This document shows positions 45,476-56,300 of a stretch of DNA of 64,000 nucleotides, piece by piece; position 1 is the first letter of the stretch, and each line of letters starts with the position of its first letter. A program made the translations under genes and the position numbers. The DNA comes from Kuschelorhynchus macadamiae (lineage: Eukaryota; Arthropoda; Insecta; Coleoptera; Curculionidae). The stretch spans positions 1,377,001 to 1,441,000 of the forward strand of contig JAUTXW010001345.1 of the NCBI GenBank assembly GCA_030620095.1, written 5' to 3'. Below the pieces are notes generated by a model, which had not been told where the DNA came from, searched no databases, and saw nothing but the letters and a program-made list of their open reading frames with translations.

Positions 45476-47640
45476 GGCAGCTATTCAAGTGAAGTAGGTG
45501 AAGGAAAAATAAACAAGCAAACATCTAACTATATTTATTATATATCCCTTAAAATTTTAGTTTTTACATTCATTTATTCAACTAATTGGTAAAAAATAAA
45601 CTGTACATCTCGAATCAATATTTTACTTGACCGTTGGCGGCATGTCTTTTTAAAACTTTCAATCGAACTTTATTATAACAACTATAACAGTGGCGCTAAC
45701 CGCTTTGACTTTGCTGGAGGTGCTATGTTTAGTTTACGATTTTCCTACTATGTTGCCATGACAACGCGAACCTGATGACTTCGAGCCCAGCGCCATACAA
45801 ACAAGGTCTAGGGAATAGATTTATGGGAGCTCCGAAATAGATCTATCATACTCTTGTAATCAGCGTGCTAGTGGTAGATTTTGCTGATATGTTGTGTGCA
45901 TTACCACGCACCATGCAAGAAAAACAGCCGTTTTAATTTCTTTTTGCAAAGAAAGGGTAGAATAAGTTTATCTATTAAATTAATACTTTGAACGAGTAGT
46001 ATAATTAAATTTAAAAGTAGTGGAATAATGTATGTTTATTAATAATTTTAACAAGTAACATAATAAAATTATTTAAAAATTAAATTTAAAAGTAGTAGAA
46101 TAATGTGTATTTATAAATAATAAAGCAGTCGTAACGGGTGAGGATTTTAAAGTGTTACAAGGCGGTATCGGACAAATGTTTTGGAATTTTTTATAAAAAT
46201 GTAAAGACAAACAAATAACGGCGATCGACGGAGGAAAGGAAAGGAACCGGTAAATATTGCACTTTTATACTCATTGATGGTATTGCAAAACCTCTTCATT
46301 CAGCCATACTTAACGAATATTATCAAAATAATGGAATAAACACGATTGGTAGGCAGTGTAGCACGATCTCCAGGTAAAAATATTATTGAAAATGTTTGGA
46401 GTAGGCTAGAAGTCACATCTAAAACAATTCAAAATCAACCACAAATCATCCCAGATCTAACACGTGCAGAAAAAATGAAAAAGTGTTCCACATAAATCCA
46501 TTATCTCTAGTATGTCTGGCCGCTACCAGAAATTGTTGAGAGTTCGGGGTGAACATATTAGCTTTTATTTTTCTTAACTTGTACATTTGTAACCATCGTT
46601 TTATAAATTATTTTGCGGTATACATCGAGGTATACATCCTGTAAATGTTTGCCCCATAGGCCTCTTCTATGAATAGCCTTTATAAATAAATAATTAGAAC
46701 TTTTTCTCCCAGAGTCAGTTACAAATTTTAACGAATATTTTTTACACTACCTGTATAAACACTAAAAAATTTTAAGCTACAAAAATATTACTTTCTTTTT
46801 CTTTAATTAAAAAAAATATACTTTATTGAATTTAGCTCTGTTTACCTCAAGGTATGGACCAACTGATTACTAAAAAATCGTGCTTTTTGCATTAAGTTAA
46901 CAGCAACCAAATTTCATTAACGTCTATAGTAACTTAGAAAACCCGACCATATTTCTCCATATAGAGAATATTTGTCGTACATATAGTAATAGTTACAATA
47001 CAGAGTAATCGACCTGAAAACGAGAACTTTACTCTTAAAAAGAGTATATATCTTGACACCCTAGCTAGACTATAGACTCTGCGGAGCTTGTTTTTTTTTT
47101 GTTTAACTTCATTAACTTTTAGAAATAATAAAATAGGTTATTTATTAGAAAATTAAATTATATTTTGCGCCACCTCCTAATTACGTAATAATAATATTAA
47201 GTGAACCTAAGTGAAAGCGTTTTAGGTACAATCGGGCACCTCTGAATGGGTAATAACTTTCCCCAAAACTAGTTTATAAAAGCAAATCTAATTTAATTTA
47301 ATACTTAACATTGTTTTGTGATCTAATTGAAAGCAGATTTAAAACACTAAAATATAAGTATTAGTCTGTACTCTACACGATCGAATAACACAAGAGCGTT
47401 ACATTCGTTGTCGATGCCAATCGTGTAAACTCGGAGCTCCTACAAATCTGTTCCCCAGACTCTTGTGCCATACAACGCTCTCGGTGAATTGCAGGCGCAG
47501 TGTACTACACCCACGTGTCGTTCAGTTTGCGGTGGTTGTTTACTTTTATTTTCGCGGATTTCGCTGCAACCGGTGAGTTTCTTTGCAGTTAACTTGACTG
47601 TTTTGTGTTATATTTATTTATGGTGTTGTTACAACTTCAA
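45476..47640. other. Non-coding
   Basis: No gene. Two CAGTGGC phrases (45475 and 45691) resemble hAT ends but lack a matching target duplication with the relic at 47658-48660. 46000-46110 has a local duplication around TTTAAAAGTAGT(G/A)GAATAATGT. Confidence 0.4.
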
Positions 47641-47657
47641 ATTCAAAGTTAGTAAAT

Positions 47658-48538
47658 GTGATTGTTCAAGACTGGAATAAATTAAAAAACGTCTTTCAAT
47701 TTATTACAAACTTTGACAAATCTGATGAAAAATCAATCCGCCCTGCGAAAGGATTTTTAGATGAGATGAACGATTTTGAATTCACGTTTCTGGCATTAGT
47801 ATTTAATGACATTTTCTCAATCACGGATATACTATTTGACATTCTTCAAAAAAAATCGCTTCACATTCATTTTTCCATATCCAATATAAAACGCTGTCGT
47901 GAGGCGCTCTGTAAAAAAAGAAATGAACATTTTTATAATAGCATGTTTGATAAAACAAACATGAGCTTGCTAAGTTTTTACCTGAAGAAATTAGAGTTAA
48001 GTATAGAACCCTTTTTTATAAAATAATGGAAATGACACTAAGATTTCAAGACTGTGAAAAACTTACATTTTCGTGTTTGGCAGGTTCTGCTAAATTTTCC
48101 GAATATAGTTTAAATTTTCCGACTGGTCCGTTTGAAAACTTGTTACAGTTATATGGAGAAGTATTTTCAAAAAATCAACGACTTAAAAATGAGCCTGGTC
48201 TTATTCTTGCCAATGAGAGTAATTGGAATATATAGCTACAAGAGCACGTGAAAAAAATTAATAAAAATAAATATATTTTTACCGAAGCATATAAATTGTT
48301 TTCCCTTATTTTACCCTCGACAAGTGCTTCAGTGGAAAGAAGTTTTTCTTGCTTCAAATGTATAAAAACTTATTTAAGAAATACAATATCTCAAGAAAGA
48401 CTTACTTCTTTTGGCAATATTTCAATTCAAAAGGAATTTCTGGAGGAGATTAAGGCAACTCATCCATTTTATGAAAATGTTATAAATAAATTTGCTGCTA
48501 TCAAGGATAGGAGAATTCATTTAGTATATAAAATTTAA
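47658..48538 (+). pseudogene. C-terminal part of a hAT transposase (ZMYM1-like), 5' truncated
   Basis: Three short frames in series read DWNKLKNVFQFI with EFTFLALVFNDIFSITDILF, then ISNIKRCREALCKKRNEHFY, then after breaks at 48022 and 48233 the dimerisation region LILPSTSASVERSFSCFKCI with RNTISQERL (near 48310-48405) and KFAAIKDRRIHLV. The SASVERSFS block with its catalytic Glu is diagnostic of hAT. The catalytic Asp residues are absent, so only the C-terminal half survives. A right end AGCCGCCACTG lies at 48650-48660. Confidence 0.8.
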
Positions 48539-48638
48539 GTAAGCCGTAAAAAAATATTCTACCCCCTCCACACATAAAAAAATTCTGGAAAAAAAATTAT
48601 TGCGATATTTTCTTGCTTCATTAGCACTTCACTTACTT

Positions 48639-48668
48639 TTGCACCCGCGAGCCGCCACTGAGTTAATA
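48639..48668. repeat. Probable right terminal inverted repeat of the hAT relic
   Basis: GCACCCGCGAGCCGCCACTG ending at 48660 is CAGTGGCGGCTCGCGGGTGC in reverse complement, a hAT-type start. The following eight bases are AGTTAATA. A left partner with the same duplication was not found. Confidence 0.5.
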
Positions 48669-49254
48669 GTGTAAAGCTCTACGGAATAAGTACAGGTGAA
48701 ACTAGGACAAAAAAAAATTCCAGTACATTTTATATTAAAATTTAAATACGTGCCCACACATAATCTTAGGTACGTGCCCTTATTATATTGTGTAAATCCA
48801 CGAAAATTTTTAAAAAATTTCCGGAACAGCATTGTAAAACTTACAAATGTTTAGAATATTTCCATAGCCATATTCGATTCGTGTTCGAGGTTAACCAAAG
48901 TGTAATGTAAATTGATGAGATATAATTTTTTTTGTATGGGACTCGTAACTGGCACTGCTCCAGTAAACTAATACTTTTCGTTCGGGGATCAGTTCCTAAC
49001 TGATCCGTAAAAATTGTTGGATCAGCCATCCCTAAGTTCTACTTGCATCTTCTTTCTCACTCTGTTGCTCCTGTCTCAAAACTGCAATGTTTCGTTGACG
49101 GACGGATACGTACTAGTTTAGTTACGTTCGTAGTATATATTGCTCTGCCGGAATCATCGAATCTGTACATGAGCAGCCTTATCAAAAAGCAATTTTTATC
49201 CACAAATTTAGGTAACTGTTAGAAATTAAGAGAATTTGACAGTGACGTGGCTTG
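48669..49254. other. Non-coding
   Basis: No gene or recognised repeat. Confidence 0.4.
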
Positions 49255-49860
49255 TTGGTGTTGGTTTGTATCAAGGCCCATTTACTCTATAGGTTACCCC
49301 GATAAGCAACTATCGTCGAGAGCAGTCTTCCGGTTCGTCTCGTCGGATGCAGACCTCTGTGTTGATAACATAAGTGGTGCCACGTGTCCGGTTTTGCTGC
49401 TTTATTTCGGGGGGAAACGGGAGACTCAACCGCTCAGAGTGGAAACTAACGACCCCGCTAGAAAGGGAGCAGACGCTGTGAACGTGTGAGGCCTAGTTGT
49501 TCCTGTATTCTATCCCGTTCGTCTGCCGCAGTTCTACATAGAATATTAGCGTAATGGCCGCTATGTGGCGGGAGTGGGAGGGGTAAGGGGATAGCTTGAA
49601 AGAAAAGGTTATCTCGTGAGACCAGTAGTACTCTCAAGGGGCATCTAGTGGAAGCCAAGATGCATTAGAAAAGTTTTTAAAGAAAGTTAAATTTAAAGAT
49701 TTGAAATACACGGGGTGATCGGGAGCCCAGAGCTCGCCATCCGGACATCCCACCGATAACGTCCCCAAACCGGAATAAAGTGTATCTCGCTTCGAGGGTC
49801 GCCGGATAAAGCGAGTAAGCTCCGGACGGGGAGCAATCTGGCAAGTTGCGAAGTGCAGTG
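49255..49860 (+). repeat. Dispersed repeat family, copy B
   Basis: Contains GATAACATAAGTGGTGCCAC, GTGTCCGGTTTTGCTG, GCGTAATGGCCGCTATG, ATAGCTTGAAAGAAAAGG, ATCTCGTGAGACCAGTAGTA, AGTGGAAGCCAAGATGCA, GAGCTCGCCATCCGGACATC and GCAATCTGGCAAGTTGC. It is the longest plus-strand copy. Short frames across it on both strands differ between copies and look non-coding. Confidence 0.8.
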
Positions 49861-50397
49861 CCAAAAACATATAATGGAAAGGAAAGGAATCGTCGAGAGG
49901 GACGCGCGGGTGACGCGGAGGTCGTGACGTTGACTGGCGACCCGATCTGACCAGGCGGCCAGTTTATTGCTTATTCAGCTTTACGTTTTCGTTGCGGTAG
50001 TTGTCAGTTGTGTTATATTGAGTATTTTTTAACTTCCTCGCGTGAAGGGGGACCAAAATAACCGAAAAACTATTAATTATAATTACAAATAGACACAACA
50101 ACATAAACCTAGATGCCGCAAGAGTGTTCTTAAAACACAGGTTATTTATAAAAATTAAACGAACTGACGAAGGAACAAAAATGTAAAAAAGAAGCCTTAC
50201 TGAAATGGCCCCCCACGAAAACCTGTATAAAAAATGAAAAAAAAAATACTAACTGAATTTTTAATTTGTTACCGTTTAAGCATAAATTGTGTGCTGATTT
50301 CCTATTATTAAAAATTATGTTTGAACAGTTAAATAATGGTGTTTACTGCACATAGTATACCTATAGTTAATCAAATATGAAAAATACTTATGATATA
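49861..50397. other. Non-coding, with a GC-rich island at 49880-49960
   Basis: CGTCGAGAGGGACGCGCGGG then TGACGCGGAGGTCGTGACG is strongly CpG-rich against an AT-rich background. TAGTTGTCAGTTGTG near 50000 fits an arthropod initiator (TCAGT). It may be the 5' end of an element or a lost promoter; no downstream frame supports a gene. Confidence 0.35.
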
Positions 50398-50692
50398 CAT
50401 AAGGTGTCTTTATAGTGTGTTCTCGGTTAATATCTTGGTAACGGTTGGAAATAGAGAAGAAATTTATGGTAGACTATTAAAAACTAAATCAGGAAAGTGC
50501 AAACCGTTTTGTTCTAATTTGAAACGTTTAGACTGTTGTTCAAAATTGAAAAATATAGGGTGTTTCATATATCAAAAACTATTTAAATAGGTATTATAAA
50601 TCATCCTATATATTTATATTTAAACTTTTTCTTTATCACTAATCATTATCACCAAAACCGAGAACACACTACTGGGACACCTTGTATAGAAA
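50398..50692. mobile_element. MITE with inverted ends
   Basis: ATAAGGTGTC..TGTGTTCTCGGTTAA (50399-50430) faces AACCGAGAACACACTA..GACACCTTGTATAG (50657-50690). Length about 290 bp, interior AT-rich. The inner 13 bases of the repeat match exactly. No gene. Confidence 0.75.
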
Positions 50693-51054
50693 AATGTACA
50701 TTTTCTAAAGTTATACAACTATTTGTTATGCAAAAACTTTTTGCAAGAATATTTTATAAAACTTTAAAACTACATCATATTTTTTCAAATACAATGAGAA
50801 CTTACGAGCTTATCTTGATGGCTGCATTTTATTGTAACAAAAAAGTTTCAATTTTGAACCAAAAAAAGATTAATAAGTGTAATTAAACGCACACAGAAGA
50901 GATATAGACAATGCCGTGCTAAAGCAAGCCGGTCGCCGAATGACGTAGATCGCTCTAGAGGCAACCTATAGAGTTATTGCGCCTTGGGTTCGTATTTACA
51001 TATTTAAAGCTCGGAACACAATGAAAGTTACGTCATTCGTTTCCGTCCATTACG

Positions 51055-51310
51055 TAGATTATCTCGTGAGACCAGTAGTACTCTCAAGGGGCATCTAGTA
51101 GAAGCCAAGATGCATTTCAAAAATTAAAAGCGGAAATATAAAAAGTTATTTGAAAGATTCGGGGTGTTTCGGGAGCTTAGTGCTCGCCATCCGGACATCC
51201 TACAGATAACGTGTCCAAACTGGAATAAGGTGTAAATCATCTGCGAAGGTCGCCCCAGATCTGAATAAGCTCCAGACCAATAGCAATCTGGCGGTTGCCA
51301 TGTAACAAAG
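51055..51310 (+). repeat. Dispersed repeat family, copy C (short)
   Basis: Begins ATTATCTCGTGAGACCAGTA and runs through AGTAGAAGCCAAGATGCA, GTGCTCGCCATCCGGACATC and AGCAATCTGGCGGTTGC. Same orientation as copy B, lacking its left third. Confidence 0.8.
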
Positions 51311-51424
51311 CCAAAAGTCCACTACTAGTGGGCATAAGCAAGTCAAGTCAAGTTTTTTTGTGTTCCGCGCGTAACCATTGAAGTAGTTGAACTTGAACTT
51401 GCTATGTTTTTGGCACGGATACTA

Positions 51425-51625
51425 GTCTACTTGCCACCCAAAACCGGCCATGTTATATTTTAAAGTTATTGTTTTAAAAATTCATAAAAATTAAAATTTT
51501 GGCGCTGTTGTCAGAATCTCGGCTGCCTCGAAAAGCATGAACCTGTAATTTATCTAAACCTAATACAATTACCATTAAACCTATATAACTGAAACATATT
51601 TTTCTCAAAGTAACGAAAATCGACA
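51425..51625 (+). repeat. Second segment of the dispersed family, partner of 45330-45475
   Basis: See the phrases listed for 45330-45475. Here it lies about 300 bp upstream of the Tom40 start codon, so repeat sequence borders the Tom40 promoter. Confidence 0.75.
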
Positions 51626-51927
51626 TCTCTACTGAAAGCATGCATAAAGCTGAGCAAACTTGCCGCCATCTGCACCGACATAGTGTAACTATAGATTGTC
51701 CTCTTCGATTATATAGTTGGCTTTTAATCCGATCTCTCTTTCTGTTCGTGTCATTCGAATTTTCCGAAATTTATTTTAAGGGAAACATGAAGGATTTTTA
51801 AAGATTCATATTTTACTTTAATAAATATTTTTTAATTTCTACAAATATCGTGGTCAAGCAGTGCAGTGAGTGCTTTCAAAGAATTTTTGAACTTCAGTGT
51901 CGTGTTTAGTTTTAAAACTAAAAGAAA
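51626..51927 (+). promoter_or_regulatory. Tom40 promoter and 5' UTR (inferred)
   Basis: Between the repeat at 51425-51625 and the start codon at 51928. TCATTCG at 51751 fits the arthropod initiator; no clear TATA box at the usual spacing. A C/T-rich stretch (ATCTCTCTTTCTGTTCG) precedes it. The start codon context AAGAAAATGGGT is good. The exact start site is a guess. Confidence 0.35.
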
Positions 51928-53340
51928 ATGGGTAATGTTCAAGCAGCTTATTCGGCACCTCCTCCTACATCTCCGCCCCCAGGAGCCGCATTCCCAAAAG
52001 AAAAAGAAAGCGAATTAAAAATCACCCAGGATGAAAGTGTAGAAAATCCTGGTCCTCTTGAAGAAATTCACACAAAATGCAAAAGTAAGTGACATAACCT
52101 ATAAATTCAGAACCTTGGTAGATAGACTTTAACAGCCAGCTATTAGACTTACCAGAATATTTTTACATAACCATTTTATATTAAGCTTTATCCTTTCGAG
52201 AATCTAGATTTGATATAGTAGAAGATTCAAGTAAATATTTTCTTTTTAGATGTATTTCCAACATGTTTCGAAGGTGCAAGAATAATGCTAACAAGAGGAC
52301 TCAGTAATCACTTTCAAATTTCTCATACTATAAATATGAGTTCTGTGACGCCTAGTGGGTACCGATTTGGTGCAACATATGTAGGAACTAAGCAAATATC
52401 ACCGAGTGAGGCTTACCCAATATTGTTAGGAGACATAGATCCTACAGGAAACTTAAATGCGACTATTATTCATCAGCTTCAGCCTAAATTGCAGGCAAAA
52501 TTTGGAGCACAAGTACAAAATTCAAAGTTCCAAGTAGGGCAACTAACTTTAAATTATAGAGGTAGTGATTATACGGCTAGCATGACAGTGGCAAATCCAG
52601 ACATTATTAACAATTCAGGAGTTGTTGTACTGCATTATTTGCAGGCTGTTACCTCAAGACTAGCATTGGGATCTGAATTGGCATATCAGAGAGGCCCTGC
52701 TGTTCCTGGAGGTGAAATTGCACTTTTAAGTGCGGCTGCAAAGTGAGTATTATGCTATCTTATAAAAATAATACAGTTATTCATCTTTTGTATGCTGTAG
52801 TGGGAAAGGGTAACTTATTAGACCCATTCTACCACCATGAAATCATCACTCATTAGGTTGCAACATAAGAAATATTGCCTAATGAGACTTCCCTTAAGTT
52901 GGCAATGGCAGACCAGTAATCAACCTAGCTTATTACTAGGAGTATTCAATCATTTGTATCTAATATATGACAATTGCTCCTTGCACACTAATGTGAATAA
53001 ACTAAATGTTGCTTCACATGAAAACAGATTTGATGTTATTAGCATTCGCGGTAACTAATATTACTTAGTTATTTATTTATTTATTGGTGTGAAGCCTGTT
53101 GGAAGGGTGGTCCAGTTGCATTTGCAAAGCATGTGTTTGAGCAGTGACTTTTTTTTAACAAAATTTATAATTTCGTATGTACATAGTTGTATAAAAAATA
53201 CCTATACTCTGGTAGATCAGTCCCATTAGTTTATCACTAGATGTGTCAATAAAGTCATAAGAGTAACAATAAGAAACCATAACCACACATTTTTTCTTAT
53301 TTGACGTGTACCAACTATTTCAATGAAATTATATATATAT

Positions 53341-53393
<53 letters not shown>

Positions 53394-56300
53394 TAGATAG
53401 ATATATAGTAGAATCTGGATAGTTAGATAGATTCAGTTAGGAAAACAAATCTATGAGAACAACAAAACAATTAAGTATATTTACAGTTAAAAGCAGAAGT
53501 GTCAAGAAAAGATTAAACCACAAATAAAATCATAGTGAGGACTTAATTCTATTAAAGGAGGCACAAAATACATCAAGCTTATCTTATTAGCAGATTCATA
53601 GCGTGATTCATTGAATTATGCTGTCCATAAAGTGTTGGTATTTGAGTTTAAATGTATTTACCTCCCTTAAGTTTCTAGTAGGAACATTAATATTAATCCT
53701 TGCTAATAATTCAGGACAGACTATATAATTGTTTTACAGTTTAGATATTAAAAGTTGGTCATTGTTCTTTCGTCTATCCTTAAGTGTTTTAAGATTTAGC
53801 AGTTTTAGAAGGGATGAATAATCTATTGAATGTGACGGAATGGAAAGTTTAAATCCTAAGTATCTTAAAAATTTATTCTGCACACGTTCTAGAACATTTT
53901 CATGAACCGCAAAATATGGAGACCATACAGATGTGATTTTCTCTAAATGAGATCTTACAAGAGATGTATATAAGGTTTTCAAAGTATACACATTTTTGAA
54001 TTCTCTGGTATATCTCTTCACAAAGCCCAACATCTTAAGTGCCTTATTGCGGCATGTCTCAATATGCTCAACAAATGATAATCTAACATCAAAAATAATT
54101 CCTAAGTCCTTAATGCTAGCAACATTGTCCAGAACAGTTTCATTAATATGGTAAACATTCAATTTTGGTGATAACTTTTCTCTCTCCAAGGCCTCCGACA
54201 GTGCCTGTTCATATGCCAGTAAATTTGTTGTGATTGAGCGGCCATCAATAAAACCATGCTGCTGATCGACTGACATTCTTAAAAATTTGAGTTAGGAAGT
54301 TGGTAACTAGTGATTCAAAAGGTTTAGGAAAAAGAGACAAGTGACTAATGGGGCAGTAATTTTCAACATTTGCTCTGTCACCTTTATTTTTAAAAAGCAT
54401 GTAGGGAACACTCCTGAAGACAGTGATTTGTTGTATAATAACCACAGTGGCCTTGAAAGTGCAAATGCACATTTTTTAAAAAATAATTGAGGCATTCTAT
54501 CAGGTCTAGGAGGCAAACCAGTGTCAGTTTGAGAGAGACCATCACAAATTTCTGCGATTCCTAGGGCCAAGCCACTAATGTGAACAGCATCCTGAAAAGA
54601 GGGAGGGAGACTCTCGATGTTACAGTTGGTAAGCTCAGGGGGTTCATATACTGCTGAAAAATGTATTGCAAAAAGATTAGCAATATCTCTTCATTACAGG
54701 ATTCTTCCTTATATTTAAGAATTGCTGGCAACTCGTGATTTTGAGAACCAGCACATATGAATCTCCAGAAACTCCTGGCTTCTCCTGTGTAATATTATTT
54801 TATATTTGATGAATATAATTCTTATAGCAGTCATCAGCCTGGCTCCTGCATAATGCTCTCAATCTGCCAAACCTACTATAATCATTAGGGCTATTTATTA
54901 ACTTATAACTTTTATTAGCTTTTATGAGAATAATGTTGCTTCTAAATTCAGAACTAAACCAGATTGGAAATTTAAACTTATTTTAAATCTTCTTCTTAGG
55001 AGTGTACAATTCAATTGCAAAATTAACAATACTATAGAAGCTTTCAAGATCTAAATAAGCAGATGATGTTAAAATATTATCCCAATATATACATAACAGA
55101 AATTGACTAACTGCCTCAAAACTACACTTCTCAAAATCATTCACCTCACTCTTGTACTCCAGAACATCATAACAGATCACAATGTAGATTAATTACCAAT
55201 GCTGGGTGATGTCTGTCACAGTTGATTAATGGGTCAGTGGCACATTCAATATTATGGCATTGATTACTTGTAAAAACTAGATCCAGGAACACACCATTTG
55301 CATTTGGGAAGTTGTTTATTTGACTTAAGATAGGGAAATGTTTCAATGAGAGATTCAGCTGCAGAACTATTACCTGTGGTCATCCGGACCACAGAGAATC
55401 ATTTGACCTCATAAGCTTCAGAGGATTATAGTCTCTGGCAATACAGAGCCCAAAATTATCAAACTCCTGTGTGGCTCGTTCAACAGCATCACAGTGCAGG
55501 TCATAATATAGAGCATTAGATGCAGGTGGTATGTATATGCAACAAAAAAGTTTTTTTTTTAGACCTTTAGAAACCACTGCAACAACTCACAATTCTTCTG
55601 ACAGATCATTTGCCAAATTAATACTCCTCGATCGCAGCCTACTGTTAACTGCAATCAGTACTCCACCATTTCTAGTTTAACCTGTACTAATAACATTTCT
55701 GTCTCTTTGGTACACTGTATAGTTCATTAGGCCAAGCCATTCACATTCTGACAATAAACCTTAACGTTTCCTGATTTTAGTACCTTGTTCGATAATGATG
55801 CCATTTTCTTCCTATTTGAAAATTTGATGCATTTGGATATTCTCCCTGCTTGTTCTCATTAATATCATGCACAAAGTCCCTCACTGTGACAAATTCAGAC
55901 CAAAAAGTATCTCCTTTAAGCTGCCTCAGATACGACGGGTCAATTCCAACTTTAAATGAAGAAAAGTCGCTGCCCAATCGAAGATGATATACACTAACAT
56001 CCTCATTCTTAATATAAGCCTTTCCTTTTAGGTAACCTAGAAGAGACTGACAAGTTGCAGTGTTGGAAACACTGCTAACAAACAGCCACTTTTTTGGACA
56101 AACACAAGGGGGAACACCTGCCAAACTCATTCTTGATTCCTGATTTATCATAATACTATTAGTGTCATCTCTGGGTCTATTTGGTATGTTGTTTCTGGCT
56201 GGTTGAACTTCTGCGAGTTTTGGTTGCTTCCCATTTAAACCGCTATGGTCAGGGTGCCTACATTCAGTTTAAATTTGAGTTCTAACACCATTATCCACTG

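Noticed and set aside
45475..45715. Left end of the 47.6-48.7 kb hAT relic at one of the CAGTGGC sites
   Set aside because: The eight bases next to them do not match AGTTAATA at the right end, and the inner sequence does not mirror it.
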